Source: Candidatus Melainabacteria bacterium GWA2_34_9 (GTDB lineage Bacteria; Cyanobacteriota; Vampirovibrionia; Gastranaerophilales; UBA9971). From it: a stretch of 14,661 nucleotides of DNA. Positions 1 to 5,293 of the stretch are shown one piece after another. Below the pieces are notes generated by a model, which worked only from the letters and a program-made list of their open reading frames with translations, did not search any database and had not been told where the DNA came from. The position numbers and the translations under genes were made by a program. Position 1 is the first letter of the stretch. Each line of letters opens with the position of its first letter. The stretch spans positions 4,480 to 19,140 of the forward strand of contig MFRJ01000087.1 of NCBI GenBank assembly GCA_001784535.1, given 5' to 3'.

Positions 1-506
1 AGGAAATTGGAGTCAAGATAAACAGGCGACTGGTTTTCTCCGTTTACATAAAGCCCCACTGGAATTTGAGAATCCTCGAATTTATCCATTCTAAGAGATT
101 TTTTAACATCCGCATCTTCCGCCAGAAAGACATTTCCTATAGCAACAGGCTGAATTGGTTCTTCCGGCTCCATTTTTAAGACATAAGCCGTGTAATATCT
201 TATTTCCGGTCTTTCTGTCTGGGCAAGGTGGTTTGCTGTCGGCTCGCAGTCTGAGCTTATATAGTCATGCATCGGGGTTTCTAAGTCAGTGTAGCTTATG
301 CCTTCGTTTACAATCCCGTAAATTGTTCTTTTGTATTCTTCATTTTTTTTGTTTAAATAAATCCTGTCGCTTTCAACTTTTACAATGGTTCCAATCCCGA
401 CAGGTGAGTCAAGATTTGTCCAGAAGCTGAAAGATTGGGCTGTATTAGGTTTCTTTTCAGTTGCAACAACTCTTCCTATAATTTTATTTTCTTCTTTTAC
501 ACTCAT
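1..506 (-). CDS. herA: HerA-like (DUF87) ATPase, N-terminal part; runs off the left edge
   Basis: HerA is a hexameric FtsK-related DNA translocase that works with the nuclease NurA in DNA-end processing. Only the first 168 residues are here, and no stop is reached. They read as the HAS-barrel domain typical of the family: residues 9-14 IIGRVV, then SFWTN, a central IYGIVNEG strand, an ISSD segment, and late in the piece VFLAEDADVKKSL followed by IPVGLYV. The Walker A motif would lie beyond the edge, so ATPase activity is not seen. The start ATG at 504-506 has an AGAGGA ribosome site 8-9 nt upstream. It begins 25 nt after the VapC-like toxin gene and is probably co-transcribed with it. The NurA-like gene two genes upstream supports the call. 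It could instead be another HAS-barrel ATPase of the same superfamily. Confidence 0.72.
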   Translation of the reverse strand, partial: MSVKEENKIIGRVVATEKKPNTAQSFSFWTNLDSPVGIGTIVKVESDRIYLNKKNEEYKRTIYGIVNEGISYTDLETPMHDYISSDCEPTANHLAQTERPEIRYYTAYVLKMEPEEPIQPVAIGNVFLAEDADVKKSLRMDKFEDSQIPVGLYVNGENQSPVYLDSNF

Positions 507-531
507 TATTAAATTTTTCCTCTTTTTTTAT

Positions 532-918
532 TTATGAAAAAGGATTATATACTTCAAGTTCCTGTATTTTTTCAAAATCTTTTTGATTTCTGCTAACAAG
601 AATAAACTCCTGTTGAATTGCAGTAGCCGCAATAACAGCATCTGCAAGTTTTATATTATATTTTTGCTTTAATTTTATAGCAAGGTTTTTAATTTCCAAA
701 CTTAATGGAAAAATTTCAGATGTATCAATAAACTTTGTTGCTGTATCAATATCTTCAGAAGAAAGTTTATTCCAGCCCAGATATTCTATTTCAGTTATAA
801 CCGAAATTTTAAAAGATTCATTAAAAACTTCTTTTATAAAATTATTGGACGATTCAGGGATTGTATTCCTTGAAACATAAATCAAGATATTTGTATCTAT
901 GAGATATTTCTTTCCCAT
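532..918 (-). CDS. vapC: PIN-domain ribonuclease toxin, VapC family
   Basis: VapC toxins are Mg-dependent endoribonucleases, usually cutting tRNA or rRNA, that are held inactive by a VapB partner. The 128-aa length is normal for a single PIN domain. Acidic residues of the PIN active site are visible: D8 in YLIDTNILIY, E43/E45 in SVITEIEYLGW, D93 in KLADAVIAATA, and D114 in LVSRNQKDF. The start codon lies inside the end of the antitoxin gene (22-nt overlap). This overlap is typical of type II toxin-antitoxin pairs and suggests translational coupling. The family assignment is strong. The RNA target cannot be read from the sequence. Confidence 0.88.
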   Translation of the reverse strand: MGKKYLIDTNILIYVSRNTIPESSNNFIKEVFNESFKISVITEIEYLGWNKLSSEDIDTATKFIDTSEIFPLSLEIKNLAIKLKQKYNIKLADAVIAATAIQQEFILVSRNQKDFEKIQELEVYNPFS

Positions 919-1124
919 TCATCCCTCAATTTTTTGCTCTCCTCGTCCACATCAAAATCTTTATTTTTCATAAACCCAAAAAAATCAGAAGCCTGTTTAA
1001 TTTCAGGTTTTTTCTTTTTATTAATAAAATCCTGCAATATAATAACTGCCTGTTCTGCTTCGTTTTCAGGCAAATTATTAAGCTCTTTAACTAATTCGTC
1101 AAGTTTATCTTTTGGTAAGCTCAT
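897..1124 (-). CDS. vapB: antitoxin of the VapBC-type pair
   Basis: A 75-residue acidic/basic helical protein directly upstream of, and overlapping, the PIN toxin; it is expected to bind and neutralise the toxin and to repress its own promoter. The start is placed at ATG 1122-1124 because AAAGGA lies 9 nt upstream. The longer frame from TTG at 1175 would overlap the predicted -35 box. The N-terminus (SLPKDKLDELVKELNNLPE) resembles the amphipathic helix of DUF2281/VapB-like antitoxins. The C-terminal part (FFGFMKNKDFDVDEESKKL) is the kind of extended tail that wraps the toxin. No clear AbrB, RHH or MetJ DNA-binding fold is obvious to me, so its exact antitoxin class is open. The role is inferred mainly from position and size. 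Confidence 0.75.
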   Translation of the reverse strand: MSLPKDKLDELVKELNNLPENEAEQAVIILQDFINKKKKPEIKQASDFFGFMKNKDFDVDEESKKLRDEWERNIS

Positions 1125-1146
1125 TTCAAATATTCCTTTAATTACA

Positions 1147-1175
1147 ATTTTAACCCTTTTATTTTTGCTTTGCAA
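1147..1175 (-). promoter_or_regulatory. sigma-70-type promoter for the toxin-antitoxin pair
   Basis: On the minus strand TTGCAA (1175-1170) is followed after exactly 17 nt by TAAAAT (1152-1147), about 23 nt before the antitoxin ATG. This matches five of six bases of the -10 consensus and four of six of the -35. It gives the pair its own promoter between nurA and vapB, so the downstream herA may also be read from it. No palindromic operator was recognised. Confidence 0.45.
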
Positions 1176-1203
1176 TCATTGGCATAGTTTTTTCCAATCA
1201 ATA

Positions 1204-2256
1204 TTAGCTTAAGCTTTCAATTATTGTCCAAGTGGGGGCTTTTGATTTTAAATAATCTTCGCAGTATTTAATCGGGTAAATCATTCTGTCCCAACGGGAA
1301 GCAGGAAAACCGACAGGCTTTGTTTCCAGCAAAATCCATGAACTTATTTCATCGACTCTATCAATCAATTCGTTTTTAGCGGGAATTTCTACCCTTATAA
1401 TCCCAAAATCTTTTACACCATTGTTTTTATCATAATGAAGCCTTAAGTACCAGGTAAAAACATCTTTTTTGGTTCCTGTCTTATCATAAGGCTGAAAAAC
1501 ACTCGATCTTTCTCCTTTTTTCATAGAATAAATTTTATACATTTCTTCAAAAGAAAAATAATAAACGCCATGAGATTTTATTATGCCTGCAATATTTGAG
1601 CTTTCGTGCACTTTTTGGCTTTTAGTATTCAACGTTCCGTCAACAAAAAGCCATCCGTCATTAAACTTTGATTCAAGCCATTTATCGGTTAATTCAACTT
1701 CGATTTTTCTTCTTTTTTCCTGAATTTCACTATGCGCCTGTTTAATAAATTCTTCTGCAAAAACGGGATAACCTTCTCTGTTTCCGGATTTTGCTATTTT
1801 TCCGATATTTTTATATTTTTTGATTTTTTCTATTTCTTTGTATTCAAGATAGTGTTCAGGACTGTCTTTCTCTTCTTTTACGGGAATATAAAAATCCCCT
1901 TCCGATATTTCCATATCAACCGAATGCAGTTTTTTATCGGTTCTTTTTAAAATTGCAGCGCCTACATAGCCATAAATAAAAGGGATAGAGCGAAGATAAC
2001 AAAGTATTTTTTTTCTTTCAATTCCATCAAGAAAATATGAAAAGCCTGATTTTTCGGTTTTTATTTGAACTTTTTTTAGTTTTAATTTTCCGTCTGTTTC
2101 TTCGATAACATCGGCTTTTCTTTGTTGAAAATCACTTTCCGGCTGCAAAAAATTGTCATCTTCAGAATTATAAAGAATTTTAGAGATTTTTATGTCTTCC
2201 CCTTTAAGTCTTTTTTCTGTTATAAAATTTTGAAAATCTTTTAATTCTGAAGTCAT
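1204..2256 (-). CDS. nurA: NurA-like nuclease, partner of HerA
   Basis: NurA is an RNase H-like, Mn-dependent single/double-strand DNA exonuclease-endonuclease that docks on the HerA hexamer. This 350-aa protein fits the family length. Family-type landmarks: FLDGIERKK with D77-G78 (first acidic metal ligand region); LFVDGTLN with D206-G207; a conserved lysine at IAGIIKSH (K227); and a C-terminal SRWDRMIYPIKYCEDYLK block like the family's final helix. Between residues 127 and 190 there is a highly charged, Lys/Glu-rich stretch. The gene stops 79 nt before the antitoxin start, and a HerA-like gene lies further downstream, which is the strongest support. Sequence divergence is high, so the call rests on motif pattern plus context. 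The ribosome site AAAAAGG sits about 12 nt from ATG, inside the loop of a 13-bp hairpin. Confidence 0.62.
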   Translation of the reverse strand: MTSELKDFQNFITEKRLKGEDIKISKILYNSEDDNFLQPESDFQQRKADVIEETDGKLKLKKVQIKTEKSGFSYFLDGIERKKILCYLRSIPFIYGYVGAAILKRTDKKLHSVDMEISEGDFYIPVKEEKDSPEHYLEYKEIEKIKKYKNIGKIAKSGNREGYPVFAEEFIKQAHSEIQEKRRKIEVELTDKWLESKFNDGWLFVDGTLNTKSQKVHESSNIAGIIKSHGVYYFSFEEMYKIYSMKKGERSSVFQPYDKTGTKKDVFTWYLRLHYDKNNGVKDFGIIRVEIPAKNELIDRVDEISSWILLETKPVGFPASRWDRMIYPIKYCEDYLKSKAPTWTIIESLS

Positions 2257-2288
2257 TTTTGATTAAAACCTTTTTGTTTTAATCAAAA
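2257..2288. promoter_or_regulatory. perfect 13-bp palindrome abutting the nurA start codon
   Basis: Left arm TTTTGATTAAAAC (2257-2269), loop CTTTTT, right arm GTTTTAATCAAAA (2276-2288). The arms are perfectly complementary, and the left arm touches the nurA ATG at 2254-2256. In the nurA mRNA the loop and closing pair carry the AAAAAGG ribosome site. A second, smaller palindrome (ACCTTT-ATA-AAAGGT, 2293-2307) lies next to it. It could be a repressor operator or a translation-control hairpin. There is no U-tract making it a terminator for nurA-direction transcripts. Confidence 0.45.
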
Positions 2289-2340
2289 TTTTACCTTTAT
2301 AAAAGGTTTTTATAAAGACTTTTATTTTAAAGGTATTTTG

Positions 2341-2387
2341 TTGTTTAAGCTCGCAAACTCGCCCTTCCGTTGGTCGGGCTCAAACAA
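2341..2387. repeat. imperfect inverted repeat, dispersed-repeat-like
   Basis: TTGTTTAAGCTCG at 2341-2353 pairs with CGGGCTCAAACAA at 2375-2387 (11 of 13 positions Watson-Crick). The interior is GC-richer than the surrounding AT-rich DNA. Further GC-rich sequence without coding sense continues to about 2450. It resembles intergenic palindromic repeats; no second full copy exists in this window. Confidence 0.35.
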
Positions 2388-2460
2388 TGCTCGCATGCTT
2401 TAAATACGCAGGCTGTAAAACTATGAAGCTTCCGCCAAGGGGCGCACGTAAAAAATGAAC

Positions 2461-2530
2461 AAAAAAATGCCGCTCTTTTTAGGCGGCTACTAGACTCGGG
2501 GAGGAGGTTTTGGGTATGGTCGTTAGACCT
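2461..2530 (-). ncRNA. candidate small RNA, copy 1 (anti-SD-like C-rich element)
   Basis: On the minus strand GACCATACCCAAAACC is followed by CTCCTCCCCGAG, then AGTCTAGTA, a GCCGC/GCGGC hairpin and a T-run. A 39-nt core (2483-2521) is identical to positions 2781-2819. The stretch ACCTCCT equals seven bases of the 16S rRNA anti-Shine-Dalgarno tail, so the RNA could pair with ribosome sites of mRNAs. There is no conserved reading frame. The 5' end is a guess, set near a shared AGTAAGG box (2534-2528). I do not recognise an RNA family. Confidence 0.5.
2469..2487 (-). terminator. Rho-independent terminator of candidate small RNA copy 1
   Basis: Minus strand: GCCGC (2487-2483), loop CTAAAAAGA, GCGGC (2473-2469), then ATTTTTTTG. 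The T-run lies only on the minus-strand side, which fixes the direction. Confidence 0.6.
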
Positions 2531-2583
2531 TACTTTTAATTTATCGACACTTTTTTTAAAAACTTTAATGATTTTTTACTTTT

Positions 2584-2600
2584 ATTACAGTCTCTTTACA
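2584..2600 (-). promoter_or_regulatory. HLR1-like paired TTACA motif upstream of small RNA copy 1
   Basis: Plus strand ATTACA (2584-2589) and TTTACA (2595-2600), half-sites 11 nt apart, about 60 bp upstream of the candidate RNA start. The same arrangement occurs at copy 2 (2887-2903). A spacing-perfect HLR1 match occurs at 4292-4309. In cyanobacteria HLR1 boxes bind the response regulator RpaB. Here the spacing is one base longer than the consensus. Confidence 0.35.
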
Positions 2601-2644
2601 AACTATAATTCCAAAATAAGTTCGACATCTGTAATATGCTGAAT

Positions 2645-2742
2645 AGGTGCTGAATCCCTTTGGTTGCTCGCAAGTAACGGCGTTATGGGTCGGCGAAGCC
2701 GCCCCTTCAGCCTCAGCTCACAATCCGCAAGTTCAGCATGAC
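2645..2742. repeat. GC-rich dispersed palindromic repeat (GTCATGCTGAAC family)
   Basis: The minus strand begins GTCATGCTGAAC (2742-2731) and ends GATTCAGCACCT (near 2656-2645), with inner hairpins such as GGGTCGGC-GAA-GCCGCCCC at 2687-2705. Its GC content is far above its surroundings. The ends resemble the GTCATTCTGAG elements at 7941 and 14058, so it is probably a divergent relative. It separates the two small RNA copies. Confidence 0.5.
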
Positions 2743-2757
2743 AAAAAGAAATTAAGC

Positions 2758-2832
2758 AAAAAAAATGCCGCTCTTTTCGGGCGGCTACTAGACTCGGGGA
2801 GGAGGTTTTGGGTATGGTCTTTTAAATGGCCT
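2758..2832 (-). ncRNA. candidate small RNA, copy 2 (anti-SD-like C-rich element)
   Basis: Second copy of the element at 2461-2530, 298 bp away in the same orientation. The 39-nt core with CCTCCTCCCC is identical. The flanks diverge but keep an AGTAAGG box (2836-2830), an ATCATTAAAG block further up, and the paired TTACA motif. The hairpin loop differs (compensated or neutral changes) while the stem is kept. Conservation concentrated in the C-rich core and terminator, rather than in codons, favours an RNA gene. Function unknown. Confidence 0.5.
2767..2785 (-). terminator. Rho-independent terminator of candidate small RNA copy 2
   Basis: Minus strand: GCCGC (2785-2781), loop CCGAAAAGA, GCGGC (2771-2767), then ATTTTTTTTG. 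The stem is identical to copy 1 and the loop has changed. Confidence 0.6.
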
Positions 2833-2886
2833 TACTCTATTCTTTTCGTCATTCTTTTAAAAAAACTTTAATGATTTCTTCGTTTT

Positions 2887-2903
2887 GTTACAGCATCTTT
2901 ACA
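2887..2903 (-). promoter_or_regulatory. HLR1-like paired TTACA motif upstream of small RNA copy 2
   Basis: Plus strand GTTACA (2887-2892) and TTTACA (2898-2903), 11 nt apart, at the same relative position as in copy 1. It is retained in both copies although the DNA between it and the RNA core has diverged. Confidence 0.38.
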
Positions 2904-3149
2904 AAAAACTTTTTATTAAAATTATTTTTTTTAAATTCTTCATTTTTAAAAATACTGAAATAAAAAGGCTTTTTAAAACAGGTTAATACCCGTTTGTATA
3001 AATTAATAACATTTTAAATTACCAATATTTTTCAATACTAAACAGGCGGGTTATATAAAATTTTTGAATATTAAACAAAAATTAAATATTATAAACAGTC
3101 GTTTAGTTTATCGCTTAAATACATGATTATATTTTGGTCGGGAGGAAAA
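2904..3149. other. AT-rich intergenic leader, no gene seen
   Basis: Very AT-rich. Two short related blocks, AATACCCGTTTGTAT near 2985 and AAACAGGCGGGTTATAT near 3042, are roughly inverted with respect to each other and may be regulatory. The last 40 bp probably hold the promoter of the small ORF at 3150, but no convincing -35/-10 pair could be fixed. Confidence 0.3.
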
Positions 3150-3272
3150 ATGAGTAACATCGCGGATGGTTTTTTAAGAGTACTGAAAAGTCATTTATAT
3201 CTATCTTTTCCAATAATTTTGATTTCTGCTCTTAATGCTTTTATTTTTATGTTTTTATTTAAAACTTTTTAA
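3150..3272 (+). CDS. 40-aa single-span membrane peptide
   Basis: A short frame opens with ATG at 3150 behind a strong ribosome site (GGGAGGA, 5 nt spacing) and ends 12 nt before the rhodanese gene's ATG, so the two are probably one transcript. Residues 1-15 are polar (MSNIADGFLRVLKSH). Residues 16-37 are almost entirely hydrophobic (LYLSFPIILISALNAF then IFMFLF), followed by a KTF tail. This is the layout of a small tail-anchored or bitopic membrane protein. No family is recognised. The strong ribosome site and close spacing to a real gene are the reasons to call it. Confidence 0.55.
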   Translation: MSNIADGFLRVLKSHLYLSFPIILISALNAFIFMFLFKTF

Positions 3273-3284
3273 AAAGGAGAAAAA

Positions 3285-3668
3285 ATGCTGAAACTTGAAA
3301 ACATCACAAAACAAACCCAAAGAGCTAAAGAATATTTTGAAGACAAAGTAGCTTTTACCGTTGGTCCTGTTGAATTAAAAGAAATAATAGAAAAAAGCAG
3401 AAATTCAGTAGAAATTATTGATGTAAGATTAAGAGAACATTATGAAAAAGGTCATATCCCTTCTGCTATTTCAATTCCGGGAAAAGAGATATTATCAAAC
3501 ATAAACAAACTTTCAAAAGATAAAATTAATATAGTTTATTGTTATAGCCAACAATGTCATTTAGCCGCAAAAACAGCTGTAATACTTGCAGAAAACAATT
3601 ATCCTGTCATAGAGCTGGAAGGCGGCTTTAATGAATGGAAAAACAGTGATTTTGATATAGTTAGTTAG
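3285..3668 (+). CDS. rhodanese-like domain protein (single domain)
   Basis: Rhodaneses carry sulfur as a cysteine persulfide and pass it to acceptors. In 127 aa the fold is complete: VGPVELKEII (residues 26-35) opens the domain, IIDVRLREHYEKGHIPSAI (44-62) is the classic DVR/E-GHIPGA block, the active-site loop is YCYSQQCHLA (85-94), and LEGGFNEWK near the C-terminus closes it. C86 is at the catalytic position. A second cysteine, C91, and H92 replace the usual GxRS of the loop, so substrate use may differ or the loop may form a disulfide. The ribosome site is AAGGAG with 6 nt spacing. The first 25 residues are an extension with no clear signal peptide. Probably cytoplasmic, though its neighbour is a membrane peptide. 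Confidence 0.88.
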   Translation: MLKLENITKQTQRAKEYFEDKVAFTVGPVELKEIIEKSRNSVEIIDVRLREHYEKGHIPSAISIPGKEILSNINKLSKDKINIVYCYSQQCHLAAKTAVILAENNYPVIELEGGFNEWKNSDFDIVS

Positions 3669-3703
3669 CTGATTACAAGTAATCAAATAGCAAAATCAAA
3701 ACC

Positions 3704-3731
3704 AAAAAGCCTCTTTTTCAAGAGGCTTTTT
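3704..3731. terminator. bidirectional Rho-independent terminator
   Basis: AAAAAGCCTCTT (3704-3715), loop TTTC, AAGAGGCTTTTT (3720-3731): a perfect 12-bp stem with T-runs on both strands. It serves the convergent rhodanese gene (plus) and the gene at 3784-4194 (minus). Confidence 0.85.
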
Positions 3732-3783
3732 TTATTATATCAGCTAACACCCGTGTCTATAGTAGTTTTCCGCTAATTGCTAA

Positions 3784-4194
3784 TTAACCTAGAGTTTTGA
3801 ATCCTTTTTCGATTGACTTATCAATTACTTTTCTAACTACATCAAGTTCTGTTTCTACGATTTTGTTTTGTGTTTGAAGATCTTTTTCTCTGAGTTCCAA
3901 TTCTTTATCAAGGGATTGAACTTGTTGCATTTGAGCTTCATACCAGCCGCTTGCCACAGGGGATTGAGGAACTGCTCCTGATGTTGGAGATGTAAATCCA
4001 AGTGTCATTGCGGATCCGCCTAAAAGGTTTGTATCATCTGTTTGATACATTGCGTTAGCGAAAGCCCTTGCTAAATTTGAAGCTTGTTGAGCTAAACATG
4101 TTCTTCTTTGGTTTATAACTTGTACTTTAAATTCAATGTCTGATTTTCTTGCTGTAAGCATTGATTCTCTGCCGGAACTTGCTGCTAAGCCCAT
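3784..4194 (-). CDS. MGLAASSGRE-type helical protein, clade-specific, function unknown
   Basis: A 136-aa protein starting MGLAASSGRESMLTARKSD, a pattern I associate with a group of abundant small hypothetical proteins in Gastranaerophilales/Melainabacteria (recollection, unchecked). The N-terminal helix (about 1-55) has the ARKSDIEFKVQVINQRR segment. A Gly/Ser/Pro-rich middle (about 58-84) contains GGSAMTLGFTSPTSG. The C-terminus (about 88-136) is a long heptad-like helix: VQSLDKELELREKDLQTQ and then VVRKVIDKSIEKGFKTLG. The helix-loop-helix plan with a coiled C-terminus recalls secreted filament or needle-type subunits, but this is only inference. There is no signal peptide. Ribosome site AAAGGAG with 7 nt spacing. 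It is transcribed alone, from an upstream region with a perfect HLR1 motif, to the bidirectional terminator at 3704. Confidence 0.7.
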   Translation of the reverse strand: MGLAASSGRESMLTARKSDIEFKVQVINQRRTCLAQQASNLARAFANAMYQTDDTNLLGGSAMTLGFTSPTSGAVPQSPVASGWYEAQMQQVQSLDKELELREKDLQTQNKIVETELDVVRKVIDKSIEKGFKTLG

Positions 4195-4291
4195 AATAAA
4201 TCTCCTTTTATCTTACCTTTACTAGTTATCATCACCACTACCCTTATATAAAAACATCCGATATCTACAACATGCATAAAAAGTATATACT

Positions 4292-4309
4292 GTTACATTC
4301 CTTTACAAT
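4292..4309 (-). promoter_or_regulatory. perfect HLR1 (RpaB box) consensus match
   Basis: Plus strand GTTACATT-CC-TTTACAAT: two 8-bp direct repeats fitting (G/T)TTACA(T/A)(T/A) at both halves with the 2-nt gap required by the cyanobacterial HLR1 definition. In the direction of the gene at 4194 it is followed at once by GTATATACT, a possible -10. The box would then overlap the core promoter, about 100 bp before the ATG. Confidence 0.5.
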
Positions 4310-4352
4310 GGGGCTTTGCAAAAAACACCGGAAAATCCTTTAAAACCAAATA

Positions 4353-4382
4353 AAAATCGGTGGAATTTAATCCACCGATTTT
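4353..4382 (-). terminator. Rho-independent terminator of the response-regulator operon
   Basis: AAAATCGGTGGA (4353-4364), loop ATTTAA, TCCACCGATTTT (4371-4382): a perfect 12-bp stem. On the minus strand it is followed by a T-rich tract (TTTTTATTT). It lies 22 bp after the stop of the gene at 4404. Confidence 0.85.
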
Positions 4383-4403
4383 AAAAAATATTTTATTAAA
4401 AAT

Positions 4404-4619
4404 CTATCTCAAATAATTGGAAACCTGTTCAAAAACCTCTCTATTTAAGCACATTGAGATATTTTTAAAAGAACAGCGACCTTTTTCTCTATCTATAACT
4501 CCAACACTGGCGAGTTTGTTTCTTACAACCTCGTTTAACTCATCAGGACTTACATAAAGAGCGCAACGTGAACTGCATTCTCCGGAATTAAAAGGACAGA
4601 ATACTTTTTCTTCATTCAT
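4404..4619 (-). CDS. Cys-rich 71-aa protein, possible zinc binder
   Basis: Not recognised as a named family. Five cysteines fall in two groups: C8, C15 and C19 (CPFNSGECSSRCALY), then C49 and C57 (GRCSFKNISMC). The first group resembles the CPxxxxxC-xxx-C-A head of many small bacterial zinc-binding proteins. The middle (residues 25-45) is helical. It starts 13 nt after the response-regulator gene and is the last gene before the terminator at 4353, so it is co-expressed with the regulator and may act with it. A metal-binding or protein-interaction role is inference only. Confidence 0.7.
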   Translation of the reverse strand: MNEEKVFCPFNSGECSSRCALYVSPDELNEVVRNKLASVGVIDREKGRCSFKNISMCLNREVFEQVSNYLR

Positions 4620-4632
4620 TTTTTATTTATCC

Positions 4633-5244
4633 TTATTTGTTTGAGCAGGCATCTATAATATTTTTCTGCCATCCCGTCGCTTTTTCTATATAACAATCGG
4701 CTCCCCTGCTTATACATTTTTCTTTATATTCAGGCTTGGAAGAAGCTGACATCATTATAATTTTTGTATTTAATTTACAGAAAAGCGCCAATTTTTTTAT
4801 TTCATCAAGAAGAATAAAACCTTCTCGTTCTGTTGGAATAAATAAATCCAGGATTACATATCCAAAATCTTTCTTCTTATATTGATTTATTGCATCATAA
4901 AGTTCTTTTGAAGTAGTTACTTCATAACCAAGTTTTTTAAATAAAATATCAAGCTGATATGTAATAATACCAAGATCATCAACAATAAGAATACTTTTAG
5001 GTCTTATTACGGTATCTTTTATTTCTCCGCCTTTTAAAAAATCGCTTTCTGGTCCTACATCCAAAGCAGGCATACCCAAACTGCTTTGTGCAAGTATAGA
5101 ATTATCGATTTTTTGTCTTATTGTTTTTACCGCGTTATTTAAATCTTCAAGACTTACTTCTTTGGGCGGCAACATATCTGCCAATCCAAAGAAATTTTCT
5201 AAAAAACTCGAATTAACTTCTATCGGAAATTTTTCACCGGCCAT
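4633..5244 (-). CDS. response regulator with N-terminal extension and C-terminal receiver domain
   Basis: Residues about 83-203 form a CheY-like receiver: acidic pair D89-D90 in ILIVDDLG, phospho-acceptor D133 in VILDLFIP, S166 in IIMMSAS, K188 in YIEKATG. All five conserved positions are present, so it should be phosphorylated by a histidine kinase. The receiver is at the C-terminus. The first 80 residues (ending in a Gly/Pro linker) match no output domain I know and include an amphipathic VSLEDLNNAVKTIRQKI helix. There is no DNA-binding domain, so it probably works through protein contact, as in chemotaxis or scaffold regulators. It is the middle gene of a three-gene operon: 49 nt after the 69-aa gene and 13 nt before the Cys-rich gene. 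No kinase is in the window. Confidence 0.85.
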   Translation of the reverse strand: MAGEKFPIEVNSSFLENFFGLADMLPPKEVSLEDLNNAVKTIRQKIDNSILAQSSLGMPALDVGPESDFLKGGEIKDTVIRPKSILIVDDLGIITYQLDILFKKLGYEVTTSKELYDAINQYKKKDFGYVILDLFIPTEREGFILLDEIKKLALFCKLNTKIIMMSASSKPEYKEKCISRGADCYIEKATGWQKNIIDACSNK

Positions 5245-5293
5245 AAAATTCTCTTTTATCTTGCTAAAAACTCTTCTTTTTCATTTTAACCAT

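Noticed and set aside
155..430. Plus-strand open frame over the left edge
   Set aside because: The opposite strand reads as a HerA-like HAS-barrel with good family blocks and a ribosome site; the plus frame has no recognisable composition.
934..1212. Plus-strand open frame opposite the antitoxin and its promoter
   Set aside because: Antisense to a well-supported toxin-antitoxin gene, Ser/Leu/Phe-rich as expected for a shadow of a charged protein.
2497..2545. GGGGAGGAGG followed by ATG on the plus strand in both repeat copies, as if starting a gene
   Set aside because: The frames that follow are only a few codons long and differ (stop after 3 codons in copy 2, 7 in copy 1). The terminator direction points to the minus strand.
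2647..2871. A 74-codon plus-strand open frame spanning the repeat and small RNA copy 2
   Set aside because: Its first half is translated dispersed repeat and its second half antisense to the conserved element. The frame is not kept in copy 1 and there is no ribosome site at its start.
4308..4343. Short plus-strand frame beginning MGLCKKHRKIL
   Set aside because: No ribosome site, 11 codons, overlaps the HLR1 match and probable promoter of the opposite gene.
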